Source: Alectoria sarmentosa
Taxonomy: Eukaryota; Ascomycota; Lecanoromycetes; Lecanorales; Parmeliaceae
DNA: 38,046 nt
Assembly (NCBI GenBank): GCA_009733775.1
Contig: WOGZ01000318.1
Span: forward strand, 1-38,046
Reading direction: 5' to 3'
Of the stretch, positions 22,091-34,192 are shown piece by piece. Within the stretch, counting starts at the first letter, position 1, and the number at the start of each line of letters is the position of its first letter. The notes under the pieces are model-generated. The model had not been told where the DNA came from and ran no database searches. It saw only the letters and a program-made list of their open reading frames with translations. The position numbers and the translations under genes are program-made.

Positions 22091-22312
22091 TTGATTTGTA
22101 AGTTGTTTATTTTATTAAAATTATGTAAGTTTTTTTGAACGAAGATATCTTATCAGCGAAATTTATAAGGAATCGAACTTATAAGTCGCTCCGCCTCGTT
22201 GTTTTTTGGAATAATTATATATTAAACTTTATTTTGAGAGGGCGAAATTTAATCGATTTATCAGATAATAAAAACCGCCTCATTTATTTAAAGAAATCTC
22301 GAATCATTAAAT

Positions 22313-25301
22313 TTATTTAAATGTCAAAACACGCGCAGGCCCAATCATCTCATTCATATTATTAATTTCGTTCAAATCGCTTTGAATCATTTCGTTGAAA
22401 TCCTTCACGTCGTCGGGTTTTATAACGTATTTCACATCGTTATCATAAATATCATTTTCATGATCGATAAAATATACGAGATTTTTTCGAATTTTTAATG
22501 ATTGAAAGGACTTTTTTCACAACTTTTTAAAAATTTCGAAATTATATTTTTATTTCGATATTTTTTATAAATGCAGAGAATACGATTCGTAAAAATATGT
22601 TTTTGAATTAACATTTAATAATAACTTCGAGCAATTATTAAATTTCAATATTTGATCGACTCTTCGAAATTATGAAAAAGGTAATATTTTTATAAGATTC
22701 ATATAATCGCTTGATAAAAAATATCTCATTATTATTTAAAAATATTTTTTAAATTCGAATTAAGAGTTATAAAGACGATTATTTCATTAATTATTCGAAT
22801 TTCGAATATAAATAATTTGAAAAAAAAGAATTAAATCGATTTAAATTTTTTTAAAACAATTTTTGAAATAATGCATTTTATTCAAATATGCGAAAAATAT
22901 TGATTTATGTTATATATAAAATATCATTATTATGAATACGAAATTTAAATCAAATTCGATTTTATGCGTATTTTTTTATATAAAAATTTTCATAATAGAT
23001 TTTCAATCTTCGAAATCTCAAATTTGTTTCAAATCGTCGCTCATATCCTTTTTTTTAATGAATGATTTATCGAATTTGTTTCGAAATGCGAATATTAATA
23101 TTTGAATTTTTTCATTAAAATTGATATCTCGAAATCTATCATCAAATAAATAATGATAAATTTAACGAAAATTAATGTTTTTAAAAAAAATCGATCGATT
23201 TGCATTTTTTATAAAAATTTTTTTTTTTTGATTTTAATCGAAATGTTAAAAATGCTTTTATTTTGAAAGCATAAAATGTTATGTTTTAAAAACATAATTT
23301 GAAATTAATCGTTATATCGCATTTTGTATCACAAATATTAAAAAAAAATTAATAAAATCAAAAAGAATTATAAATTATTAACGTATTAAATTTTAAATAT
23401 TATTAAAGATTTAAGCGTCGCGCTTTCATAAATTCATTCACATTATTAAATTGAACTTTTTAACATCATCGAAGTTTAAATTCTTTTTTAAACATATATG
23501 ATATCATATAAAAGTAATTAATAATTTCGTTATTATTGACGAAAAACGAAAATGTATTATTTTCACTTTATTTCGTATTCTTCTTCAATTTTATTATAAT
23601 AATTATAAAATTTTTAAAATATGATTAATTTGACGTGTAAAATGCAATAATCATAAATTGATCATTATTATAACGTATATCGAATTTGCATTTTCAAATT
23701 TGACGTATATTATGAAAACATTTTTTGCGAATTAAATTTATATAACATTAAGATCGTTAATAATTTTATTAATTGTGATTATTATATTAACGTTTATGAT
23801 AAAATATAAATCAATGTTTTTAATTTCATTCTTATTTATAAGATAATAAGAATATAAATCTCGAATTATATCTCGAATCTTATTATCTTATATCAATTTG
23901 TAATATTTCTTATTCAATTCATTTTTAATTTTAATCGATATTTTTAAAAAGTGAAAGGCGTATTTAAAAAAGAACATCATAAAAATGTTGATAATTATGA
24001 TTCTACTCTTCATTAATAAATAATATCGCGTTTATGCTCTTATCGATGTTTTAATCTTTATTAATATTTTCATTCAAAATATATCAAGTTGATGTTTTAT
24101 TATGATGTTAATAAGAATATTTAAATGTTTATAAAAGTTATTCGAAGAAACTTTTTTAATATTTTTAAATCGAATTCGAATTATTTTTTCAATATGCAAA
24201 ATGAATAATTTTATTCAATTGATTTTAACGTTTATGATTTTATAATAAATCTCGAAGGTCGTTATTAACGCGTCGATTTCGATTTGCGTTTAAATAATAA
24301 TTGTTATATTATTCGCATATATGATTATTTTTAATTGCACGATATTCATTTTGATTTTCGATATGATTGAATTTAAGATTATATAACGCGTAAGGTCTTC
24401 GATAATGATTATGAAAAAAATATAATTTAATAAATCTTTTTAATGTATATCATATCGAATTTATAAAGTCTTTTCAAAATAATTATTAATAAACATTTTG
24501 GTTTTTGCGTTTCGATAAAGAAAGCGGATTTAAAAAATGTATTTTTTTAATATTTCAAATTTAATCAATATCGTAAAAAGAAACTCATAATTAACTTTAT
24601 TATATATCTTTTTTTGATTTAAAAAGATTAATGTTAATCTCGGTTTTCATCTCGCGGATTTTAAGATGATTTTATATTTAATTATCAAATTTTGAATAAT
24701 TTTTACATTATTATTAATAAGTTTTTTAAATAAAAAGATCGATTATTATAAATTAATAATTTTTTTCAAAACCGCGATTAACCTCTGCATTAATATATTC
24801 GTAAATAATTTATAATTCACGTTTATTATAAATAAAAGGCGATAATTTAGAATATTCGTTTATTTATTTTTTTTAAATAAAAAAATGAGAATATTATTCG
24901 TTTAACGTTTTAATAACGTTTATTTCGTTTTAAATTTCATTAAAAAATCTCGTTAACGTTTACACGATTATTGAGAAATTGTTTTTTTATCTTTTATGTT
25001 ATATGAATATCTTATAATATTTATTAAATAAATCGTTTTTTTCAAATGATGATTTTAACGTCGTTCGATGAATAGCGATTTCAATCTTTCGTAACGATAT
25101 CGATTTTCTCAATCTTGACATCGTTCTCGACGATATTCTTTTTATAATATAATTCAATATTTGTTTTTTAATTCTCTCATCGAAAATTTTGATGTTATAA
25201 AGATCTCGATAATAATTCATCATTATTTTAAAAATATTTTCTAAATTCGAATACGTTATATCGTTATCATTTTTTAATGTCTTAATAAAATTATAATTCA
25301 T
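22313..25301 (-). pseudogene. LINE ORF2: reverse transcriptase and C-terminal domain
   Basis: The frame 25301-24999 contains MNYYRDLYNI, then S-L-R-K-I-E-I-A-I and, 12 residues on, LFNKYYKIFI. This is the LINE pattern Y-x-x-L-Y...I-x-x-x-E-I-x-x-A-I...K-S-P-G-x-D-G-L...F-Y-K. Further on come NYR (24847-24839) with NVNYKLFTNILMQRL, and LNQKKIYNKV (about 24625-24593) for the family L-D-Q-x-K-A-x-D-R-V with catalytic Asp now Asn. Then KYIF-stop-IRFLYRNAKT, and YANN (24319-24308) for Y-A-D-D. Both Asp codons of the active site became Asn by G-to-A change. The last 60 codons (about 22500-22313) are open and acidic (YFIDHENDIYDND), ending at TAA 22315-22313; no domain recognised there. RT performs target-primed reverse transcription. 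Stops are TAA/TGA/TAG at Gln/Trp sites. Confidence 0.85.
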
Positions 25302-27014
25302 TTTTCGTACTTTAAAAAGGAATCATTTCGTTAATTTCTCATTAAATATAAAATGTTTCGTTATTACATTATATGCGTAATTCTTATTAAAAACGTTCAT
25401 GAAATGTTTTTTTCGCGTTTTAATAATTAGGTAATAATTTCGTTTTTAATTCGAAATTCATTTTATATAATTTTTTTTTTTGATATATCAATTTTTTATG
25501 TCGTAAATTGAATTTCAATTTGTCGTTAACCCGCCTATCGCTCTTATCGATGTCTTTTAAAAATTGAATTATTAATATCTTATATATTGTTTATTCTTTT
25601 AAAGGGATTAACCTCGAAATCGCCTTTAAGGTTTATAAATAAGATTTTCGCATTTATTATCTTTATAATATTATAAAAAACAATCGTCATTTTTTTGAAT
25701 TTTTAATAATCATAAAGGTTAATTTGATTATAATTATAATCGCTTTATAATCGATAAGAAATTCGCTCGATATAATATCTTATTTTTAAAATTCATTTAA
25801 TTAATCTTCTTTAATATACATTTTATTAATTTTTAAATATAAAATATCGTTAACGTAATATGTGAAAATTATCAAATTAAGATTTTTAATTTTTCAATTA
25901 TTTATTAATTTATATGTGTTATTTCCTTTAAATTGTGTTAATAATTTCAAAAGTTTTTATAATTGAAAAATTCGCGAAAGTATTTATAAGGTTTTATTTA
26001 TTATTAATAATGTCAAATTTCAATTCTTTTTCATTACGTCGTAAAGTGAAAAGATCGAATTGCGTCGAAATGTTTTATTTCTTTTTTAAAATCAAATTAA
26101 ACGTTCGATATTTTAAATTAAATTATAAATAAACGTCACATTAAGCGAATAATTTCGATATAAAATTTTATATATCAAAATGCGATCATCGTCGCTAATG
26201 TAAAAAATATGATTCGAATCATTATTGAACGTTTATATTATAATTTTGATATTAATTATAATGATAATTTTATTACGATTCGTAATATGAATAATAATGT
26301 GTATTTGCGAAAATAAATTTTTATAATGTTTCGCGAATTTGATGAGCAAATTGATTTTTTATAAAAATAAAACGTTTATATTATAACTCTACATTATATT
26401 ATACATATTTTTAAATCGTATTAAATTTAAAACAAAACGAACATTTAATAAAACGACTTTTATTTTATATATCGTCATAATGATTACGATATAAAAAATT
26501 TGTCTTTTAATAAAAAGGACTTAATTTTTTTAAAAGATTTAAGATTCATTATGATTTCATAATCGTAAATAATGTGATTTATTTTACGATAGATTTCGTA
26601 AATCTTATCAACATTTATTAATTTAAATTTCATCATAAATAATACGTCAAAATTTGATCTCGACTTTTCGATCTCAAATTTAAAATTTCTTAAATTAAGA
26701 TTTATTTTAAAGATAATAACGACTTTTATTTCGATTATATAAAACTTTTTTTTATATCTTAATCAAAACTTTTTTCTTTTAAATTTTTTTAAATCTTCAA
26801 TTTATATCATCAAGACATAATAGTTTGTGATCTTAAAAAAACTTTTTAAAATAATGAAAACTTGCGAACCATCAATATAATATATCATAATCTTAATTTC
26901 ATATCGTTTTTCACCTTTTTTGATAAAGATCGACATATTTTTAATTGCATTTTTGATCTTTTTAAAATGATAATGCATTATTCAATCTTTATTATTATGC
27001 TTCTCTGCGAATTT
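25302..27014 (-). pseudogene. LINE region upstream of RT (probable endonuclease part), decayed
   Basis: Aligns with copy A 7265-8990. On the minus strand, when stops are read as Gln or Trp, stretches such as KIWKLLTQFERNGTYKL appear upstream of the RT. In LINE ORF2 an apurinic-type endonuclease occupies this place, but I cannot point to its catalytic residues. The plus-strand frames at 25935 and 26862 are shadows; the latter runs into the C1 LTR. Confidence 0.5.
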
Positions 27015-27138
27015 TGTCGAAATTCAGGTCACGTGATAGATCACGTGACACGGACGCATGCGCTCGTAACTTAATCGCACTTTCCTTCATAGCACTCTTA
27101 AAACAATATAACTAAATATCTTACATCATATTTCCACA
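27015..27138 (+). repeat. 5' LTR of C1
   Basis: Starts TGTCGAAATTCAGG, ends TTTCCACA. It includes the perfect inverted repeat TCACGTGAT-AG-ATCACGTGA (27029-27048) and the core GACGCATGCGCTCGTAAC. It keeps more C and G than the 3' copy, in which CACGTG has become TACGTG. Confidence 0.9.
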
Positions 27139-27160
27139 GATTATGAACTCGAACTTGTTC
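27139..27160 (+). promoter_or_regulatory. Primer binding site of C1
   Basis: GATTATGAACTCGAACTTGT directly follows the 5' LTR. Compared with C2 (AGTTATGAGCTCGGGCTTGT) the differences are almost all G to A. The ancestral site resembles the complement of the initiator tRNA-Met anticodon arm. Confidence 0.65.
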
Positions 27161-28689
27161 GACGATCGTTATAAATATAATCTATCTATTCATCATTATG
27201 GTTATAATTGTTTTCAGGCATTTCATGCTTATCGTAATGAGATAATCAATTATAAAAGTCTTTATTTAATCAATCAATCTTTTTAAAGTGAGCAATTTTC
27301 ATTTATAAAATGATCTTTGAGCTTAAACGATTATGATTCGAAATTCGGAGATTGAAAGCCTCTCAACCCTCGGCGAGCCGAAATTATCCGTTTTTAATCG
27401 ACGTCGTATATGATCGTGCGATCGAATCATGATAAGGTTTTTATAACATTGTCAACTTTTTTACATGAAACACATTAAATAAAAAAGAATACGCTTTTGT
27501 TTTCATGAGATTTTATTAAATTAATGATTTACATCTTTAATGATATATCGAATTAATGAAATAAATTGAATAATTGAATGTTAACATTATTATTAATTTG
27601 ATCATCATTTAAAACAATTTAAAATTAACTTTATTATTATTTAAACGCTTAAAAGCCTATTTAAAATCAAAAATAACAAACTTTGTGTATTAAAGTTAAC
27701 GTTTTGATTTCAAAAATCCCTTAAAAAAAATTGAGATTTTGTTATCGAATTCTTTATTCGTTATCGATAACATTTTATTATTATAATTATAAAATTTAAT
27801 CAATTTTAATTTTACGATGATAATCGTTGAAACGAATATCTTAAATCCGAATTTTTAATTAAACAATATAAGAAAAATGCGAATTTTTCAAAAAAATCTG
27901 CACATTTGCAATTATATTCAATATAATTTTAATCAAATTCAACCTTTATCATTAAATTTAAAATCAAATTTTTTATATTATTGATATCATTTCATTATAA
28001 TATTATTATTTAAATTTATCATTAATTCTCATATAAGCATTTTTCATTATTATTATAAAACTTTGAAACATAATAATAATAATTAATTAATATTAATAAA
28101 AACTTAAACGATTTTGATGAGAATTAATAAAGCATTTATTTTATCTCTTTTATATTATCGCCGTGCGATAATGACTTTAAAATTAATAAAAAATTATTTA
28201 ATGTTTTAAACGATATCGAAATCTTTAACTTACGCGTTAAAAACAAACGATTTCATTTATCAATTTTTTTTAAAACGTTCGAATCGTTTTTTAAATCATT
28301 ATCAAATTCGTTTATTTCGACATCTTTTCAAAACGATAATCTTTAAATCAATATTTTCGATTCATTTTCAATCGTGATAAAAACCTCGTCTTCGTTATTT
28401 TTATTATTATTATTAATTTTTTACATTTCTTCATTTATTTTTTTCGATATTGATGATTAAATTCAACATTTAAAATGTCGTTGAAAATGTTTTTATGAAT
28501 AATAAAAACAACTTTTTTTTGATTTTCATTATCATTTTAAAATTCATTATTAAATATATTAAATAAAGCGAAGATATTAACGATTGATTGATGTTGAATA
28601 ATTTTCAATTTTTTATTAACATTATTAAATTTAAAACTTATGTGATTATTCGTTAACGTTTTAATTATATTAATCGTTAATTCATTAAA
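27161..28689 (+). other. C1 leader and unresolved N-terminal gag
   Basis: About 1.5 kb between primer site and the recognisable Gag core. 27335-27430 is richer in G+C than the rest. The remainder is very AT-rich with no readable domain; the N-terminal part of Gag probably starts in its second half. No promoter can be assigned outside the LTR. Confidence 0.4.
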
Positions 28690-29103
28690 AAGCATAACGA
28701 AAATCCTCAAATTATGCTCGACGTCATCGATGCTTATTATAAACTTATAAGTTTTAAACTTTATATCGAATTTATACGTTAATTGCATAATATCAACATC
28801 AATTTTGAAAAGAGCGTTTATTAATACGAAAAAGATTTTCATAAGATTAACGTCGAAATTATTAATTTAAACGATTCATTATTATTATCGAAATTTTATT
28901 TCATTCAACTCTTTTTTATAAAACTTAACGAAATTTACGATGTTTTTATAATAATTTATATTTAAATTCATATATTTTATAATTCGAATGCAATTAAATT
29001 TGATTTAATTATTTATAACGTAATGAATAAAGAACGTCGCATATTTATAATTAAAAAGAATAATGTTATTATACTCGCTCATCGCAATAATAAAAACAAA
29101 TAA
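28690..29103 (+). pseudogene. gag: Copia Gag core of C1
   Basis: In the frame of 28693 the translation contains IMLDVIDAYYKLISFKLYIE, then LHNININFEKSV, YEKDFHKINVEIINL and FFIKLNEIYDVF. This follows the copia Gag (UBN2-like) pattern: A-x-x-x-Y-x-K-L...L-x-x-L-x-x-I...V-x-x-Y-x-x-x-F...L-x-x-L-x-x-x-Y-x-x-F. Stops (TAA) replace likely Gln codons. The zinc knuckle expected behind it is not readable. It formed the particle shell. The minus-strand frames at 28537-28842 and 29005-29190 lie on the opposite strand of this region and are shadows. Confidence 0.7.
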
Positions 29104-29559
29104 TTCGTTAAAAACGATTTCGACGATTTTGATTTCATCAATCATGAAATTTATGTTTTTTATAAAACCGTTGATCGTAAATTCAAACATTTTTTTATTA
29201 AATGTTGAATTAAATTTCTTTATTTGAAATTCGAAAAGTTTATAAATAAAAAAAAAAAAAAAAAGATATAAATCGATATTATTTATGTGAATATTAATGT
29301 TTTAAATATCAATCGTAAACGCATCAAAAAAGTGTTATTTAACGCCTTCGTTTCAAAGAAAAATAATTATCTTAACGTTAATATAATGTATGTTTCAAAA
29401 AAAACGATTATCTTTATATTTATATAACATTTTTAAACGAATTAAATGATTAAAATCATTCAAATTTCATTTTGAATGATTTTAATATTTTGAATATAAT
29501 TAATTAAGTAAATCGAAATGAAAATTTTATTAATTTAATAACGAATCTTGATTTAAATA

Positions 29560-32500
29560 AAAAGTTATTATTTATTAAATTTATAAATCTCGATATTCAA
29601 ATTATGATAAATTTTAATTATATTCATCATTTCTTTATCGATTATTTAATATTTATTATTTATATCAAAATTTAATTTCGATTTATTAAAGATATTAAAA
29701 ACGTTAAAATTTAATTTTTTATTTACGATATCATTAATTTTGATTATAATGTTAATAATAAACGCGTTATTTTAACGATTTTCAATGTTTTACATATACT
29801 TAATATAAACGTCAATCTTTTATTAATTAAAAAATTCTTAAATGTCGACATTAAAATCACTTTTTATAAAAAAGATTGTGTTTTAATTCAAAATAATATC
29901 ACATTAATCGATACGCGAAACCGCGATTTTTTTTTGAACCTTTAAAACAACAACAATGCTTTGATCGTTTATAATGTTTTTTTAAATTTGATTTATTAAT
30001 TATGATATGCTCGCATAAATCATTTGAATTAATAAAATTTTAATAAACTTTTCAATATCGTTATAAATATAATTTTCTTTAAAAACATTATTAAAAAATA
30101 CATTTGCGAATGTTATATGATGAATTATCAAAAAATTATTTTTTATAATTCGTTTATAACGCTCGATATTTTATCGAACGAATTTGTTTATAACGATTTT
30201 ATTAAGTTTTTAATTCTCATTAATTTCAACGATTATAAATATTTTATAACGTTTAAAAACGATTTCATTTGTTATTTTGAAATTTATTATATTTATTATA
30301 AAAATGAAACATTTATTATGTTTTTACGTTTCAAAATTTATTTGAAATCTCGCGATTATCGAATTTATCGTATTCGTTTCGATAATGAAAGTGAATACAT
30401 TAACAAAACCTTTTTGAAATATCTCATTCAAATAAACATCAAATAAAAATTTATTATCGCAAATAATCTCGAAATGAATAAAATCGTTAAACGATTTAAT
30501 TAAATTTTGATAAATAAGATTTATTAAATTTTATTAAATTTTAATTTTAATAAATTTTTTTAATTTGAAATAATGATTATAATCAATTATTTAATAATAC
30601 GTTTTTTAAACATCAAAATCATCATTATATTTTTCGAAATCTTTTATTATCGTAAATTTATTCTTTTTAATTTTCGAATTATTAATTTCATTATTTACAT
30701 TTTAAAACGAATTCAAAAAAAAATAATAAATAAAAATGAAAAATATATTCTTTTGAATTATAAAGGCGAATTCATTTTTCGCCTTTATAATTTAATTAAA
30801 AAAAAATTATTCGCGTTAACGATATTCATTTCGTTAAAAATGTTTACATTTTATAAATTTCGAAGAAGAAATTGAAATTCATAAACTTTTAAATAAATAT
30901 TAACGTTTTTTTATATCAACATTCGTTATAAAAAAAATATTAAATAAATAGCGTATTATTATATTATTAAACGTTGAATTTATAATTTCGATTAAATCAT
31001 TAAATCGATTATTATCAACGAATATTTCATCGTTAATCGTTAATCGTTTTCAAAAATCTCATTTTATTATCATTATAATGCGTATATTTATAACATTTAT
31101 CAAATTTATTATATTAATCGTCAAATTTGTTATTATTTTCTTTTCGTCGATATTTTCGAAATTTATTGAAATGAGAATTATGCGAGAACATCCCGAATAT
31201 AAAATTATTTAAAAGATTTTTAATGATCATAAGAATTTCATTATTTCGAATCTTCGTGATTTATCGTTTGATTTTTTAACGAAAACTTTCATTATTTTTA
31301 TTTTTCTTGCGAATCATATTAATAAATTTAATATTTTTAAATTTATAATTTATAAACAAATGATTTTTAACAATTTATTTCATATAAATTAAAAAATTAA
31401 CATGCGAAATAAATATAAGTCTTTTATAAATAATAATATTTGATGCTTTATTCAAACGTTTTCAAAGATTTATGTTTTTAAAAGTCGTTAAATTTATATC
31501 GTGAAACGAGATTTCGAAAGGAAAATCATTTATTATAAAACATATTGAATTATTCGAAAATTCGAATAATAAAAAAATCGTGATTATTATAACATTTTAT
31601 ATTGATAATAAAATTCATAAATTATAAAACGATTTTTACGTTTACGACGATTATGAATTAAAATGTAAAACAAACAAATATTAAAATCGCCTTTTTTTAT
31701 AATAATTTTCAAAAAAACATTTATATATAACAATTTGATAACTTCAATAAAAATAATATCAAGATTTATAAATTGAATAAGACTTTTTATAATTTGAAAC
31801 AATCTTTCAAAATTTGATATTAACATTTCTCGATTTATATGAAAAAATTGAATTTTAATTTTATCGAATCGAATGATAATGTGTTTATAAACCTTAAAAA
31901 AGAAATCATTATGACTTTTTATATTGATGATATTTTGATTATAAATCGCAATAAAATCATTATCAAACGAATCAAAGATGTCTTAAATATTAAATTTTAT
32001 ATGTTAAATTTAAAATCATGCGTCTTTTATTTAAACATAATTGTTAAAAGAAATCGTTATAACAATATTATTCGTTTGAAATAAAAAGCGTACATTATAC
32101 ACTTTTTCAATCATTTTAAATGTTGAAATCTCACTTTTATTAATATATTATTCGAAATTAATCGCAGATTAACGTTTATCGAAAAGAACTACGTGACCCT
32201 CAAAAAACTTTATAAAAAATATCAATTCGCGATAAACTTTTTCATATACATTATGTTGAAAACTCATCTCGATATCATTTATATTATTTTTTTAATTAAT
32301 CGATATTTAATTAACTTTATTTTAGCGCATTAAAATGCGATTATTCGAATCTTTCGATATTTTAAAAACACGATACATTACGAATTCGTATATAAAAGTT
32401 TTTTAAAAAAATTTATTCGATTATATTGATTTTGATTGAGTTGAAAATTCAATTCGAAATTTTTTTTTCGATTATTTATTTAATTTGAATAATAACGTTA

Positions 32501-32910
32501 TTAATTGATCAAATAAACGTTAAATTATTATAACATTATTTATTTGTGAAATAAAATATATCGATTAAACGTAAATTATTAAAAAAGTTATTTAATTGAA
32601 AAACCTTTTTAATTAATTTTTATAATTTAATAATTCGAATCTTAAAGTCATCGTGATCTTTAAAAATAATTAAAACGTAATCGTTTTCGCAAAAAACGTT
32701 TAATTTTATGCTCGCATTAAACACATTAATATCGTTCATCATTTTATACGCGAAAAAGTTAATAATAATATTATGAATGTTTAATATGTTTTTATTAACA
32801 AATAAATGATTGATAATCTTATAAAGGTTTTATATTTCGACAAGTTTATTATCTTTCGCGATACCCTTAAAATGAAAATAATCTTACATCATTTATTTAA
32901 AATTATATGA
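29560..32910 (+). pseudogene. pol: Copia Pol of C1: protease, integrase, RT, RNase H
   Basis: Frame 3 from about 29604: MINFNYIHHFF for the protease D-S-G-x-x-x-H (Asp and Gly lost), then NINVNLLLIKKFLN. YARINHLN (30006-30029) and a nearby C-x-C segment form the GAG-pre-integrase/HHCC zinc finger. In 30117-30446, YKYFITFKNDF and YRIRFDNESEY are the integrase core with the second Asp kept. At 30474-30497 MNKIVKRF stands for N-G-x-A-E-R-F, with catalytic Glu now Lys (30489-30491). The integrase C-terminus is 30573-30875. RT has YIDDILI intact (31920-31940), then FIYIMLKTHLDIIY. RNase H resumes in frame 1 after an indel at 32420-32470 (DYLFNLNNNVIN). The end IKHINIVHHFIRE...KFIIFRDTL closes at TGA 32908-32910. 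This order is diagnostic of Ty1/copia. Confidence 0.9.
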
Positions 32911-34050
32911 ATCATTGTTTTAAGGGAAACGTTTAAATTATTATCATTATTTAACGTCCGTAGCTTTAAAGAAGCGATTTCATTAATTCTCACATTTCGA
33001 ATAATCGATCGAATAATCGATCGAAATCGAAATCATTCACAAAATCTCAATATTAATTTTAACGTGTCAAAATTCCGTTATATCATCATCATATCAAAAA
33101 TTGATTTATCGTTATTGTAATTATAATAACAATCTTTACGAACTTTTTTTCGAAAAACCTATTTTTATGTTCGATTCAAATTTGAGATCAACGTCGTTAT
33201 TCAAAAGATCGTTGTCGTCGTTTTTTCATTAAATGTTTTAAATATTCTTATAAGATCATTATATTCATGTTTTTTGAAATTATTATACTTATATTTTTAA
33301 GGTTATTATATTTATGCTTTTAGAATTATCATATTCATATCTTCAAACGTTATTGTCGCCATCATCATCATAAATATCGTCGTTATATATCGTTTGTATG
33401 CACGTTATCAACCACTATTATCAAGCATCAATATTCTGAAACGATTCTCACGGGTCTTATAATCGATCATATGCATACATGCATATGCATATGCAATTCG
33501 AAATATTTCATTTAATCGAAAAATAAACTTTCACATATATTTATTGATTATATGTCGATCGATTTTTGGTGTGTATCAAATAAATTGAAAATAAATTTAT
33601 TAGAAAACGGTTTTTCGTTAAAAAGTGGAATTTTTTTTATATAATATCGTGACGAATATGTTTAAAAAAACATAATCGTTTTCAGATTTTCGATTTTCAT
33701 TTTTTTTATTCGACTTTAAACATCGTGAGTTTCGAATTTCGTTTTTGAAATTCGAATGTTTATGAGAAAAAAGGAATAATGTATAAAAAATAAAGATGAT
33801 TTATAAAATAAAGATGGTTTATAAAAAAAATAATCATATTCTTTTTCGGATTTTTATTATTTTTATTCGATTTTGAATATCGCGAGTTTCGAATTTCATA
33901 TTTGAAATTCGAGTTTTTATCGAGCGCATAAAGTGTAAAGAAGATGCATAAAAATGATTTCACATTAATTATTCGACGTTAAATTTATTATAATTATTTG
34001 ACGCTCGATTCACCTTATTTATTCGACGTTCGATTTTTTTGAGAATATGC
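32911..34050 (+). other. 3' non-coding region shared by the copia elements
   Basis: About 1.15 kb between pol and the 3' LTR, alignable in reverse with 12200-13280, 20140-21290 and 36215-37230. It includes two copies of a block with GAGTTTCGAATTTC (about 33725 and 33880) and degenerate ATTATAATAATAAT runs. No frame is conserved. Its conservation among four copies shows that it belongs to the element, but its role is unknown. Confidence 0.7.
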
Positions 34051-34063
34051 GTGCGAAGAGAAA
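34051..34063 (+). promoter_or_regulatory. Polypurine tract of C1
   Basis: GTGCGAAGAGAAA directly before the 3' LTR; counterpart of GCGAAGAAGAA in C2. Confidence 0.7.
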
Positions 34064-34187
34064 TATCGAAATTCAGATTATATAATAAATTACGTGATAT
34101 GAGCGTATACGTTCGTAGCTTAATCGCACTTTTCTTCGTAACACTCTTAAAATAATATAACTAAGTGTTTTACATCATATTTCCACA
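34064..34187 (+). repeat. 3' LTR of C1
   Basis: 124 bp, starts TATCGAAATTCAG (TG changed to TA) and ends TTTCCACA, followed by the duplication aattt. Confidence 0.9.
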
Positions 34188-34192
34188 AATTT

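Larger units (their letters stand above)
27015..34187 (+). mobile_element. Full-length Ty1/copia element C1 (7.17 kb), inserted in the LINE
   Basis: Direct repeats of 124 bp (27015-27138, 34064-34187) are flanked by aattt (27010-27014, 34188-34192). The LINE sequence interrupted at 27014 resumes at 34188, as shown by the uninterrupted copy A around 8990. The order is LTR, primer site, leader of about 1.5 kb, gag, protease, integrase, RT, RNase H, 1.15 kb of 3' non-coding DNA, purine tract, LTR. Gag reads in frame 1, protease to RT in frame 3, and RNase H in frame 1. It is the best-preserved copia copy for domain reading, yet no frame exceeds about 110 codons. Confidence 0.9.

Noticed and set aside
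22160..22185. tRNA-like B-box (reverse complement of GGAATCGAACT at 22169-22179)
   Set aside because: The T-stem does not pair well and no A box or cloverleaf could be built around it. Chance similarity in the LINE 3' region is more likely.
22135..22320. Plus-strand frame of 61 codons
   Set aside because: Lies antisense to the LINE 3' untranslated region, with no family similarity.
28537..29190. Minus-strand frames of 101 and 61 codons
   Set aside because: They lie antisense to the C1 Gag region. The plus-strand translation matches copia Gag, so these are shadows.
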